64,000 bases of DNA from assembly GCF_032999765.1 (NCBI RefSeq), contig NZ_CP136051.1:2456417-2520416 (forward strand), given 5' to 3'. Positions within the stretch are counted from its first letter, which is position 1. Every line of letters begins with the position of its first letter. This DNA comes from Imperialibacter roseus (GTDB lineage Bacteria; Bacteroidota; Bacteroidia; Cytophagales; Cyclobacteriaceae). Made by a program: the position numbers and the translations under genes. Below the pieces are notes generated by a model. It searched no databases, was not told the DNA's origin, and worked only from the letters and a program-made list of their open reading frames with translations. This document shows, piece after piece, positions 25,360-34,695 of the stretch.

Positions 25360-26067
25360 ATGAGCTTCCTCAAGGCAGAATGGAGAAAACTGGCTATTGC
25401 GAATTACGCAATCGATCCAAAAGTATTGGCCAGACATATTCCACCCAAAACTGAATTGGATTTGTGGAACGGTACCTGTTATGTCAGCCTTGTCGGCTTC
25501 ATGTTTTTGAACACCAGGCTACTTGGAATACCCATTCCATTTCATCGCAACTTCGAAGAGGTAAATCTGAGATTCTATGTCAGATTTAGTGACAAAGGTG
25601 AGTGGAAAAGGGGAGTAGTTTTTATAAAGGAAATTGTTCCTAAGCCAGCGCTGACTTTTGTAGCGAATACAGTTTACAAGGAGCATTACCAGACCATGAA
25701 AATGTCTCATGATTGGGTCGAGCACGAAAATAGCAGAACTGTAAAATATTGTTGGTCTCTAAAGGGTGAAGAGAATGTGTTTTGGGTTAAAGCAGCTCTC
25801 GATCCAACAGTTATTGCAAGGGGTTCAGAATCTGAATTTATCACTGAGCATTACTGGGGATATACAAAGGCCGGGAAGAATTCATCTCTTGAGTATGAAG
25901 TAACTCACCCAAGGTGGGATTGTTATGAAGTTTCTGAATACAAGATAGACGTCAACTTCGGATTGGTTTATGGAACTCAATTTGGTGAGCTCTCCAACTT
26001 CGAACCTACATCCGTTATGCTCGCCGAAGGGTCTGAAATAACTGTTGAGAATAAAAGGACGATATAA
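25360..26067 (+). CDS. DUF2071 (YqjF-like) protein
   Basis: 235 residues, usual family length. Family blocks are clear: MSFLKAEWRKLAIANYAIDP at the start, the LDLWNGTCYVSLVGFMFLNTRLLGIPIPFHR block (split by the loop), and NFEEVNLRFYVRFSDKGEW, KEIVPKP. YqjF-like proteins have been linked to degradation or tolerance of nitroaromatics in Bacillus, but the function of most members is unknown. No signal peptide, so it is cytoplasmic. It lies in the AT-rich run. Confidence 0.85.
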   Translation: MSFLKAEWRKLAIANYAIDPKVLARHIPPKTELDLWNGTCYVSLVGFMFLNTRLLGIPIPFHRNFEEVNLRFYVRFSDKGEWKRGVVFIKEIVPKPALTFVANTVYKEHYQTMKMSHDWVEHENSRTVKYCWSLKGEENVFWVKAALDPTVIARGSESEFITEHYWGYTKAGKNSSLEYEVTHPRWDCYEVSEYKIDVNFGLVYGTQFGELSNFEPTSVMLAEGSEITVENKRTI

Positions 26068-26084
26068 GAGGGTCCGTACCATAG

Positions 26085-26092
26085 TATCTTTG
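26085..26092 (+). promoter_or_regulatory. Candidate -7 box (TATCTTTG)
   Basis: TATCTTTG is an exact match to the Bacteroidota TAnnTTTG -7 consensus, 7 bases before the ATG at 26100. That distance would give a nearly leaderless transcript, which is known in this phylum. No matching -33 TTG is placed at 17-21 bases, so it is only a candidate. Confidence 0.4.
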
Positions 26093-26099
26093 AACGAGT

Positions 26100-26612
26100 A
26101 TGAATTCTGAAACACAAATTGTTCGAAAGCTTGATCTATTTCTACACTATCCTTCGATATTGCTCTCCTTTTTCTACCTATTCTTTGTCCTGTATCTTTT
26201 GAAAGTATCGTTCGAGTATCAATCGGATATTATGTTCGATCTAACGCCAGTTCTCCTTACACTAGGCGCATTAGTCATCCTTTCTTTTCAAATTCCAGGC
26301 TGGGTCAACTTCGTCAAATTCTTTAGAAATGAAAAGAATTTGGTCATTATGATAGAGCGTGGCCACGGGCTAACGGTTAGAGGCCAATTGATTGAGAGAA
26401 AAGAGATCAAAACAATTATGCATTTTAAACACATTATCCGCAGAAGAGGCGCTGCGTTTGATCTGGAGTATGTTGCAATTATGCTTAACGCCAAAAAAGC
26501 ATTGCCTATTGTTATTTCTGAACTGATCGTCAGCCCAAATGAACTGATCGAACTCTTAGACATAAAAGATAAGTGCGTTGTATCCGAGAAAAGGTTTTAC
26601 CACTTCGTTTAG
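26100..26612 (+). CDS. Two-helix membrane protein with PH-like C-terminal part
   Basis: 170 residues. Two membrane helices at about 15-37 (YPSILLSFFYLFFVLYLLKV) and 45-66 (LTPVLLTLGALVILSFQI) are followed by a cytoplasmic part of alternating strands (NLVIMIERGHGLTV, IKTIMHFKHIIRR, YVAIMLNAKKALPIVIS) that resembles a bacterial PH-like fold. Function unknown. It is the last of the AT-rich genes (the first 60 bases hold 19 G or C) and is 11 bases from the convergent kinase gene. Confidence 0.65.
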   Translation: MNSETQIVRKLDLFLHYPSILLSFFYLFFVLYLLKVSFEYQSDIMFDLTPVLLTLGALVILSFQIPGWVNFVKFFRNEKNLVIMIERGHGLTVRGQLIERKEIKTIMHFKHIIRRRGAAFDLEYVAIMLNAKKALPIVISELIVSPNELIELLDIKDKCVVSEKRFYHFV

Positions 26613-26623
26613 CCTGTTGGTTG

Positions 26624-27985
26624 TCACCCCACCGGCAATCTCACCACCATCTCCGTAAACACCCCCTTTTCCGAATACACATGGATGCGGCCCTTGTGTC
26701 GGTAAATGATCTGCCGACTGAGGCTTAGGCCTATGCCCGAGCCGTCCTTTTTGGTAGAAAAGAAAGGAATGAAGATTTGCTCCAGCTTGTTGGCGTCGAT
26801 GCCACTGCCATTGTCTTTGATCGCTATGTCAATCCATCTGTCTCCCGGTTCAAAGCGCCAGGTAATGAGTGGGTCATCGCTTCCTTCCAGGGCATGAATG
26901 GCGTTTGTCAGCAGGTTGATGAACACCTGCTCCAGCAGTTTGCGGTCACCTTGAATGGTCAAGTCGGTACTTTGCTCAGGCATTTGCACCTGAATGCCGG
27001 CTTTTTGTAGTTCTGAAGCCATCAGCAGATTGATGGAGCTGATCATGCTTTTCACCTCAATAGGCGTCGGCTGCAGCTCCGGCACCCGGGTAAACTTGCG
27101 GTAGTCTTCCACAAATTGCAGCAGGCCCTTGCTGCGCAGTTGTATCGTTTCGAGCGACTCCACCATGTCCCTGATGGTTTCGTCCGTCAGGTCAGCCACC
27201 TTTTTGGCTTTGCCATTGGGCTGCTTCAGCACCATGATCATGGTTTCCGTCAGCGACAGGAGGGGAGTCACCGAGTTCATGATCTCGTGGGTGAGCACCC
27301 TGGTCAGCTTGATCCAGGCTTCCAGCTCTTTCTGGTCAATCTCGTTGGCAATGTCCTTGATGGTAAACAGCCGGATGCTTTTGTCGATCAGCTTGAAGGC
27401 ATAGAGCGACACGCTGAGGTATTTTTTGTTGCCGTTGATGGTGATCTCCAACAATCGGCTTTCCCCATGGCTGAGCTGCAGCAGCTTGGTTAGGGCCTCT
27501 GAGTTTTCAGTCTTCAGGTTTTTCCAGTTGGCCACATTCGGAATGTCAAGCAGGGTTTGGGCTTCGGGATTGATGAGGTCGATGTGCTCTCGTTCGTTGA
27601 TGGCGATGATGCCCGTGGGGATATGCTCCACAATGCCCTGCAAATACAGGTACTGTGCCTGTCGGGAGAGCTCCGACGCCTGAATGGTGTTAAGAATGAG
27701 ATCGAAGGCTTTGTGAAGCCGTTTTTCAGAAGGATCGATTTTGTCCTGCCGAAAGCCGACGGTGAAGTCCCTGGTTTCTATGGCTTGCAGAAAGCGGGTA
27801 AGGTTGTCGTTCGTGCGGCGGATAAACCGCCACAGATCGCTAATTTGGAAAATCGCCACAACCGCCAGTACCAAAGGGGTATATATCAGTTCAAACTGCG
27901 TGAATGAGTAGGCAATTGCTACCAGCGTTGCCAGCAGCAGGCAAGTGCGGATGGTGAGCCACAGAAGGAATCTATTTAATACCAT
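26624..27985 (-). CDS. NtrB-like sensor histidine kinase
   Basis: 453 residues. Two N-terminal membrane helices (LLWLTIRTCLLLATLVAIAY; LVLAVVAIFQISDLW), a HAMP-like/coiled linker, a PAS domain at about 110-200 (LQGIVEHIPTGIIAINEREH), and a kinase core. The phosphoacceptor is His233 in LTHEIMNSVTPLLSLTET; the N box is FINLLTNAIHAL, with DNGSGID and GSGIGLSLSRQI in the ATP lid. The C-terminus of its partner regulator overlaps its start by 14 bases, so both are made together. The pair is divergent from three FtsX permeases. Confidence 0.88.
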   Translation of the reverse strand: MVLNRFLLWLTIRTCLLLATLVAIAYSFTQFELIYTPLVLAVVAIFQISDLWRFIRRTNDNLTRFLQAIETRDFTVGFRQDKIDPSEKRLHKAFDLILNTIQASELSRQAQYLYLQGIVEHIPTGIIAINEREHIDLINPEAQTLLDIPNVANWKNLKTENSEALTKLLQLSHGESRLLEITINGNKKYLSVSLYAFKLIDKSIRLFTIKDIANEIDQKELEAWIKLTRVLTHEIMNSVTPLLSLTETMIMVLKQPNGKAKKVADLTDETIRDMVESLETIQLRSKGLLQFVEDYRKFTRVPELQPTPIEVKSMISSINLLMASELQKAGIQVQMPEQSTDLTIQGDRKLLEQVFINLLTNAIHALEGSDDPLITWRFEPGDRWIDIAIKDNGSGIDANKLEQIFIPFFSTKKDGSGIGLSLSRQIIYRHKGRIHVYSEKGVFTEMVVRLPVG

Positions 27986-29345
27986 ACTTCTCCATTCTGC
28001 GGTAAAGGGCCAGCCGGTCGATGCCCAGCTCCCTGGCTGCCCGGGTCACATTGCCCTGGTGTTTTTTAAGTGCTTCGTTGATGAGCTTTAGCTCGTTCTC
28101 TTGTAAGTTCAGCGTTTCCGGTGGTGAGTCAGCAGCAGTCGTTTTAGATGGGCTCAGGTCAAAATAGTTGATGGTCGAACCCTCGGCCATGATCACCGCC
28201 CGCTCCATGGTGTGCATCAGCTCCCGGATATTGCCGGGCCAGTGGTGATCGGTTAGCTGCTTGTTTGCCACATCAGAAAGCTGTAGCGCTCCCTTCCTGT
28301 ATTTTTTGGCAAAATGGCTGATGAAATGACTGGCCAGTAAGAGGACGTCGTCCCGCCTTTCTCTCAGCGTGGGCAGGGTAATTTCAATGGTATTGATGCG
28401 AAAGAGCAGGTCTTGCCGAAACTCCCCGTCGGCAACCATTTGTGCCAACGGCTGGTTGGTGGCGCTGATCAGCCGGAAGTCGATGGGGATGGGTTTATTG
28501 GAGCCCAGTCGGGTGATGGTTTTTTGTTGCAGCGCAGTCAGGATTTTGGCCTGAGAGGCAGGGGAGAGGTTGCCTATTTCATCAAGAAAAAGGGTGCCAC
28601 CTTCGGCCAGTTCAAACTTGCCTGGCTTGTCTTCTCTGGCGTCAGTGAAGGCTCCTTTCACGTGGCCGAACAATTCGCTCTCAAATAGCTTTTCGTGCAA
28701 AGAACCCGTGTCTACCCTGAAAAACACCTGGTTGTTACGGGTGGAGAGGCTGTGCAGGTAGCGGGCCATCACATCTTTGCCGGTGCCGTTCTCTCCCAGC
28801 AGCAGCACGTTGGCATCCGTCGGCGCTACCTTTTTGATGGTCGCCAGCACTTGCTTGAATGCAGGCGAGTGACCAATGAGTTCTTCCTCCAGCAGCTTGC
28901 CACTCTCGGTGATGTCGGTGCTAATCGCTTTGTACTTCTCCGCATTTTTTTCGGCGGCTTTCAGCTTCAGTGCATTCTGGATCGTGGCCAGTAGTTTCTC
29001 GTTCGACCAGGGCTTCACCACAAAGTCAGCGGCGCCTGCTTTCATGCCTTCCACGGCCAGGTTGATATCGCCGTAGGCAGTGAGCAGAATAACCTTGAGA
29101 GACGGGTCTTTGGCCAGCAGATTGGTCAAAGCCCGCAGCCCTTCCTCGCCGGTGTTTTCTCCCCGCTGGAAGTTCATATCGAGCAATACCACATCCGGAT
29201 GGAACTGCTCCATCAGGGCAAGTGCCTCGCTGGGATGCACGCTCGTTTTCACACCCTCATAGTGATGTTTGAGGAGCATCCGGGCTGTGGTAAGTACGTC
29301 CCGGTCGTCGTCTACAATAAGTATTTTGGATGGGTGAAGGGGCAT
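27972..29345 (-). CDS. NtrC-family sigma-54-dependent response regulator
   Basis: 457 residues. Receiver domain at about 5-125 with Asp56 (VVLLDMNFQ) and Lys in VVKPWSNEKL. The AAA+ domain has Walker A GENGTGKD and the sigma-54 loop reads GAFTDA where NtrC has GAFTGA, then Walker B GGTLFLDEIGNL. A Fis-type HTH closes the protein (NVTRAARELGIDRLALYRRM). Such regulators activate promoters with a -24/-12 TGGCAC-N5-TTGC element. It is expressed with the NtrB-like kinase and faces the permease operon, which is the obvious target. Confidence 0.9.
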   Translation of the reverse strand: MPLHPSKILIVDDDRDVLTTARMLLKHHYEGVKTSVHPSEALALMEQFHPDVVLLDMNFQRGENTGEEGLRALTNLLAKDPSLKVILLTAYGDINLAVEGMKAGAADFVVKPWSNEKLLATIQNALKLKAAEKNAEKYKAISTDITESGKLLEEELIGHSPAFKQVLATIKKVAPTDANVLLLGENGTGKDVMARYLHSLSTRNNQVFFRVDTGSLHEKLFESELFGHVKGAFTDAREDKPGKFELAEGGTLFLDEIGNLSPASQAKILTALQQKTITRLGSNKPIPIDFRLISATNQPLAQMVADGEFRQDLLFRINTIEITLPTLRERRDDVLLLASHFISHFAKKYRKGALQLSDVANKQLTDHHWPGNIRELMHTMERAVIMAEGSTINYFDLSPSKTTAADSPPETLNLQENELKLINEALKKHQGNVTRAARELGIDRLALYRRMEKYGIK

Positions 29346-29415
29346 TTGGCGGCTAGTAGTTATTTGATTTTAGTTAATAGTTATTGGGCAACGGTGTTCG
29401 TTTTTACGGTTATTG

Positions 29416-29523
29416 CGAGGCACAGGTGAAATTACTTATTGTGTGAAATTACTCCCGTGCCGTGGCAATCTTTCTGTTAAATACAGATAATTAATTTTGT
29501 CGTCACCTCCAATAGATTGCCAC
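29416..29523. repeat. Degenerate dispersed-repeat remnant in the divergent spacer
   Basis: GTGGCAATCT at 29462-29471 is perfectly inverted as AGATTGCCAC at 29514-29523, and ATTGCGAGGCAC lies nearby at 29412-29423. From memory, Bacteroidota genomes carry a dispersed repeat with 'ATTGCGAGGC..GCAATCT...AGATTGCCAC..GCAATGA'. A direct repeat GTGAAATTACT occurs at 29426 and 29443. I read this as a decayed copy. The remaining spacer to 29767 holds the permease promoter region only. Confidence 0.4.
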
Positions 29524-29719
29524 ATTCGCTCACCGATCCGGCACATTGATCTTCAGGATCTGGCTCACTCGAAATTAACGGTATCAGCAGTATGCTATGA
29601 CGTCACGAAAGAAACTGTATCAAAAACAAACACTTTTTTGTAGCAAAACCAAACACCTAATCCAACTATATTTTCATACTATATTCGTAACAAACTGACA
29701 ATGAGTAGTTTAAACTTAA

Positions 29720-29735
29720 TGGCACAACATTTTCT
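29720..29735 (+). promoter_or_regulatory. Weak sigma-54 promoter candidate before the permease operon
   Basis: TGGCAC at 29720-29725 followed at the right distance by TTTCT at 29731-29735 resembles the -24/-12 TGGCAC-N5-TTGCA element except for G to T at the critical -13 position. It lies 33 bases before the ATG at 29768 and opposite an NtrC-type gene. The mismatch makes this tentative. Confidence 0.28.
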
Positions 29736-29767
29736 TAACTGGCTGGCATACTATTAACTTTAGCACC

Positions 29768-32212
29768 ATGTTCAGAAACTATCTCATCACAACCATTAGA
29801 AGCTTCCGCAGGAACATCAGCTATATGCTGCTCAATGTTTTTGGTCTGGCATTGGGCATCGGGTGCTCCCTCGTTATTTACAGGGTGATCACCTATGAGC
29901 TCAGCTATGACAGGCACCATGAGAATTTTGACCATATATACAGGGTAACAAGGGCCGATCATCAACCCGACAAGATAGAATACGGTTCAGGCGTCCCACA
30001 CCCGCTGGGTAGTGCTCTGCGGGAAGACTATTCTTTTATAGACGAAGTAGCAAAGGTCGATTACCAGTATGGAGCGATTGTAGCTTCGTGGGAAGGTGAT
30101 GTGCAGCTTCGCAGGCTCAACGAGGACGTGGGTATCGCCTACGCTATTCCTGGATTTTTCAAGGTTTTTACTTTCGAATCTATTTCGGGTGACCTCGCCA
30201 AAGGCGTGGAAGAGCTCAACTCGGCTGTGATTTCTGACGAATGGGCAAAAAAATATTTCGACCTGACCGACGCTACGCTGGAGCAGGCCATAGGCAAGCG
30301 GTTGACGATTAATTCAAAGCTATCCATTACGATCAAAGGTATTTTCAAGGCGCCTCCTAAAAACAGCGATTTCCCCTTCCATTTGATCATTCACTACCAT
30401 AACCTCAAGGACATGAATCCTTATTATGAGGATGGTACGAGATGGAATAGCACCAGTAGCTCAACCAACTGTTATGTGCTGATTAAGAACGAAACCGATA
30501 AGGCGCAACTGCTGGCGTCTTTTCCTGAGTTCGTTAAAAAGTACTACGACGAAGACGCTGTGGAAGAGCTGGAGTTTGGTTTACAGCCGTTGTCCGACGT
30601 GCACTTCAATGGCGAATATGAAAACTATGGCGACCGCACCATGGATATGCGACTGATCATGGCACTTGGAGTGGTAGGACTGTTTCTGATCATCACTGCC
30701 TGTATCAATTTCACTAACCTGGCGACGGCTCAGGCAGTAAAAAGGTCTAAAGAGATCGGCATCCGTAAGGTAATGGGTGGCCACCGTGGGCAGCTTTTGC
30801 TTCAGTTCTACAGCGAAACCTTTATCATTACTGCTATTGCCGCCCTCATTTCTCTGGCCATTGCAGAGCTATTTTTAATCCAGCTGGAGGACATTTTGGG
30901 CTACAGGCTGTCTATCAATTTGTTGGGGAATCCACAGATGTTGACGTTCCTGGTGCTGGCAGTGGTGAGTGTTACCGTGCTGGCGGGATTTTATCCATCG
31001 CTCATTCTGTCGAAAATGAACCCTGTGCTTGCCATCAAAAACAAGATTACTTCTGACAGGCACACCGGCGGGCTTTCGCTCCGAAGAGCGCTGGTAGTCA
31101 TTCAGTTTGCCATCAGCCAGGCTTTGATTATCGGGACCATTGTGGTACTCATGCAAATGCGTTTTATTCAAAGTCAGCCACTTGGCTTCGAAAAAGACGC
31201 CATCATCAATGTATATATCCCTGATCAGGAACATCCGCAAACACTTGAGACCATGCGAAACAGGCTGCTGGGTGTCAGTGGGATTGAGGCCGTTACTTTC
31301 TCGCTGGGTGCACCACTTGCTGGCAGCAACTCGAACTCTAATTTCAGTTATCCCGATGGTGGCGTTACCGATCAGTACAGCGCCAACTTCAAAATAGCCG
31401 ACGAGAACTATATCGATTTTTACGGTCTGCAACTATTGGCCGGCAGGAGCATCAGGCCATCCGATTCTCTTAAAGCGGTTGTCATCAACGAGCAGGTCAT
31501 GCACATCATGGGCATCGATAATCCAGCCGAAGCAATTGGCAAAAAGCTAACAACTGGCTTCAACGGAAACAAAGAGGTGGTAGGAGTGCTAAAAGACTTT
31601 CACATTTTCTCTCTTCACTCCGAGCTCAGGCCTGCGATGATTATTTACTACCCTGGTGCATTCTATGAAATGGGAGTTAAGCTTTCCACTACAGGTGATG
31701 CGGTGGCAAAAATAGATAACCTGGTAGCTGAGGTCGACAAGGTATGGAGCGAGACCTACCCGGACTTTATCTTCGATTATGATTTCCTCGACAAGCAGAT
31801 TGCCGACCGCTATCAAACGGAGAAAAATGTCAGCCAGTTGTTCCTTATCTTTTCAGGCATCGCCATCTTCATTGGTGGTCTCGGGTTGTACGGGCTTATT
31901 TCCTTCCTGGCCAACCAGCGGGTCAAAGAAATTGGTGTTCGTAAAGTGCTGGGTGCCAGCATGGGCGAAATCATCTTTATTTTCAGCAAAGAGGTGGTTG
32001 TGTTGCTGGGTGTGGCTTTTGTGGTTGCAGCGCCGCTTACCTACTGGGTGATGCGGGGTTGGCTCGATGACTTTGCCTATAGCACACCATTTAGTCCGGT
32101 GTTCTTTGTATTGGCCATTAGCGTATCTCTTGTTATAGCACTGGCAAGCACTGGCTACCGTTCGTTTCTCGCTGCCCGGGTCAATCCAGTCGAATCATTG
32201 AGGTCCGAGTAA
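29768..32212 (+). CDS. FtsX/MacB-type ABC transporter permease (paralogue 1 of 3)
   Basis: 814 residues with the fused MacB_PCD-FtsX-MacB_PCD-FtsX plan. First membrane helix near 20-42 (LLNVFGLALGIGCSLVIY), FtsX block near 295-410 (AQAVKRSKEIGIRKVMGGH), a linker helix, a second periplasmic domain, and the last FtsX block near 690-805 (QRVKEIGVRKVLGASMGEI). It lacks the PadR-linked prefix of the 2994 permease. No ATPase or membrane-fusion partner is encoded in the window. Two close paralogues follow in the same direction at 30 and about 17 bases. Probably controlled by the divergent NtrBC-like pair. Confidence 0.88.
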   Translation: MFRNYLITTIRSFRRNISYMLLNVFGLALGIGCSLVIYRVITYELSYDRHHENFDHIYRVTRADHQPDKIEYGSGVPHPLGSALREDYSFIDEVAKVDYQYGAIVASWEGDVQLRRLNEDVGIAYAIPGFFKVFTFESISGDLAKGVEELNSAVISDEWAKKYFDLTDATLEQAIGKRLTINSKLSITIKGIFKAPPKNSDFPFHLIIHYHNLKDMNPYYEDGTRWNSTSSSTNCYVLIKNETDKAQLLASFPEFVKKYYDEDAVEELEFGLQPLSDVHFNGEYENYGDRTMDMRLIMALGVVGLFLIITACINFTNLATAQAVKRSKEIGIRKVMGGHRGQLLLQFYSETFIITAIAALISLAIAELFLIQLEDILGYRLSINLLGNPQMLTFLVLAVVSVTVLAGFYPSLILSKMNPVLAIKNKITSDRHTGGLSLRRALVVIQFAISQALIIGTIVVLMQMRFIQSQPLGFEKDAIINVYIPDQEHPQTLETMRNRLLGVSGIEAVTFSLGAPLAGSNSNSNFSYPDGGVTDQYSANFKIADENYIDFYGLQLLAGRSIRPSDSLKAVVINEQVMHIMGIDNPAEAIGKKLTTGFNGNKEVVGVLKDFHIFSLHSELRPAMIIYYPGAFYEMGVKLSTTGDAVAKIDNLVAEVDKVWSETYPDFIFDYDFLDKQIADRYQTEKNVSQLFLIFSGIAIFIGGLGLYGLISFLANQRVKEIGVRKVLGASMGEIIFIFSKEVVVLLGVAFVVAAPLTYWVMRGWLDDFAYSTPFSPVFFVLAISVSLVIALASTGYRSFLAARVNPVESLRSE

Positions 32213-32241
32213 TCATTTTTCACCTCTTAAAAGCCAAGGAT

Positions 32242-34679
32242 ATGATCAGAAATTATATCATTACTACGCTGCGCACTTTCCGGAGAAACCCTGGTTATAT
32301 GTTTCTCAACATTTTAGGCCTCTCACTGGGCATTGGCTGTTCACTAGTGGTTTATTCGATCGTGTCGTATGAGCTGGGCTTTGACAAACATCATGAAAAC
32401 TATAACCAGATTTACCGGGTAACCCGCTCGTTTCAGGAGCCCAACAAGCTCTATCATGCTACCAATGTGCCGCATCCATTTGGAAGCGCACTAAGAGAGG
32501 AGTCTTCGTCCGTTGACGAAGTGGCGATGGCGCATTATCAATACGGAGGTGTAGTAGCGTCATGGGATGGCGACAAACAGCTCAAAAAGCTGAGTGAAGA
32601 GGAGAACATGGCTTTTGTGACGCCCTCATTCTTTAAGATCTTCACTTTTCCGTCATTGAGTGGAGACCTTGCCAGGGGCGTAGAAGAGACCAACTCGGGG
32701 GTTATTTCTGATCGGTGGGCCAGGAAATATTTTGACGTGAGGGGTGATGATTGGGGAAGTGTGATTGGGAAGGTTATTTCAATCAACTCTCGCCTTAAGT
32801 TAACTATTAAGGGAGTGTTTCAGGCGCCGCCGGCGACCAGCGACTTTCCCTTTCATCTGCTGATGCACTATCACAATATCGCTGACTTGAGTGATTACTA
32901 TCAGGAAGGCAAATCGTGGAGCAGCATGAGTAGCGCCACCAACTGCTTTGTGCTTGTAAAGGATCAGACAGTAAAAAGTAGCTTACTCAGAACCATCTCG
33001 GAGGTTTGGAGTCAGCATCATTCAGAAGACGAGGTTTCGAGGACCTCTTTCGATTTGCAGCCGCTTTCCGATATCCACTTTAATGCTGACTATGGGAATT
33101 ATGCCGGCCGTGCAGTGGACATGGATCGCTTGTGGGCCCTTGTCGCCATTGCTGCATTTCTGATCATTACTGCCTGTATCAATTTCACCAACCTTGCCAC
33201 TGCTCAGGCTGTCAGGCGCTCTAAAGAAATAGGCATCAGAAAAGTGATGGGCAGCCATAAAGTACAGCTGGTGTTTCAGTTTTATTCCGAAGCATTACTC
33301 ATCACACTTTTTGCAGGGTTTTTAGCCCTGGCTGTGGCCGAAGTGTTTCTTATACAGTTACAGGACATTCTCGGCTATCACCTTTCTGTTGACCTCGGCA
33401 GTCACCCAAATGCAATACTATTTCTTGCGGGAGTAGTGTTGCTGGTTTCACTGATGGCAGGTTTGTACCCGTCGCTGGTGCTGTCAAGAATGAATCCGAT
33501 TCTGGCCATAAAGAACAATATATCAGGAAGGCATGCCGGTGGACTGTCAGTCAGAAGAGGGCTGGTGGTTGTGCAGTTTGTTATTAGCCAGGCATTGATC
33601 ATTGGCACGCTGGTTGTCTTTCTGCAGATCAGGTACATGGAAAACCAGCCCCTGGGCTTCACTAAAGAAGCAATTGTTACCACCTATTTAAGCAACCCCA
33701 ACCCAAAAGACATTGAGGAGCTTCGTAACAAGATTAACAGCATTAGCGGGGTGGCCGATGTGACATTCGGCATGGGCTCTCCAATTGACCGAAATACTGC
33801 CAGTGGCGATTTCAGCTATCCCGATGGAGGAGTGACGGAATCCTATAGTGCCAATTATAAAGTAGTAGACGAGTACTATGTTGACTTCTTTAATTTGGAG
33901 CTGCTTGCGGGGCGAAACATCAGGCCTTCCGACTCTTTGAAGCGCATTGTAGTTAACGAGCAGGTACTGAAATTCATCGGGATTTCGAGTCCGCAGGATG
34001 CCATTGGCAAGAGCATAAAATCAGGGTGGGGGGAGAGAAAGAAATTGTGGGTGTGGTGAAAGACTTTCATGTGCAAAGCCTTCACAGCGACCTGGAGCCC
34101 GTGGTTCTTCTTTATTATCCTCCTGGCTTTTTCGCCATTGATATCAAGTTGGATGCCAGCGCTTCCTCTTTGGCGGGCATGGAAAATACAATCAGTGAAA
34201 TTGACAAAGCATGGCTGGAAGTTTACCCTGAGGCTATTTTTGACTATACATTTTTGGAAGACGATATCAGTGCTGCCTACCAGTCGGAACGGAACCTAAG
34301 CAAGCTGTTTACCATTTTCTCAGGTATAGCGATTTTTATTGGGTCTCTGGGGCTGTTTGGTTTGATATCATTTGTGGCCAACCAGCGAGTGAAGGAGATT
34401 GGCGTGCGCAAAGTGCTGGGCGCCAGCGTGGGGCAGATCATGTATATTTTCGGCAAGGAGACCGTGCTTTTGCTTGGAATAGCGTTTGTCATATCCGCTC
34501 CTGTGGCCTTTTGGTTGATGAACGACTGGTTGCAGAACTTCGTCTACCGCATGGATTTCAACCTGCTGATCCTCGTTACTGGCTTTGGCTTCACATTGGT
34601 TATCGCATTGATTAGCACGGGTTATCGGGCACTGAGGGCTGCCAGTTCGAATCCGGTGGATTCTCTGAGGTCGGAATAA
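32242..34679 (+). pseudogene. FtsX/MacB-type ABC permease (paralogue 2 of 3), frameshifted in a G6 tract
   Basis: The first 605 residues run from ATG 32242 and end early at 34057-34059; the remaining 200 residues lie in the next frame up to 34679. The break is at the G tract 34028-34033. Adding one G there restores an intact protein with the family sequence S-G-W-G-G-E-K-E-I-V-G-V, which aligns with paralogues 1 and 3 (NGNKEVVGVLKDFH and DDNVREIVGVVKDFH). Both halves are otherwise undamaged (MacB_PCD, FtsX near 295-410, C-terminal FtsX NQRVKEIGVRKVLGASVGQI). This may be a true recent mutation, slip-strand phase variation or a sequencing error in the homopolymer. Confidence 0.75.
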
Positions 34680-34695
34680 CCAAAAATTAACCGCT

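Noticed and set aside
29701-29757. 18-residue upstream frame before the first FtsX permease
   Set aside because: Ends close to the start of the permease but lacks an RBS and any regulatory peptide character.
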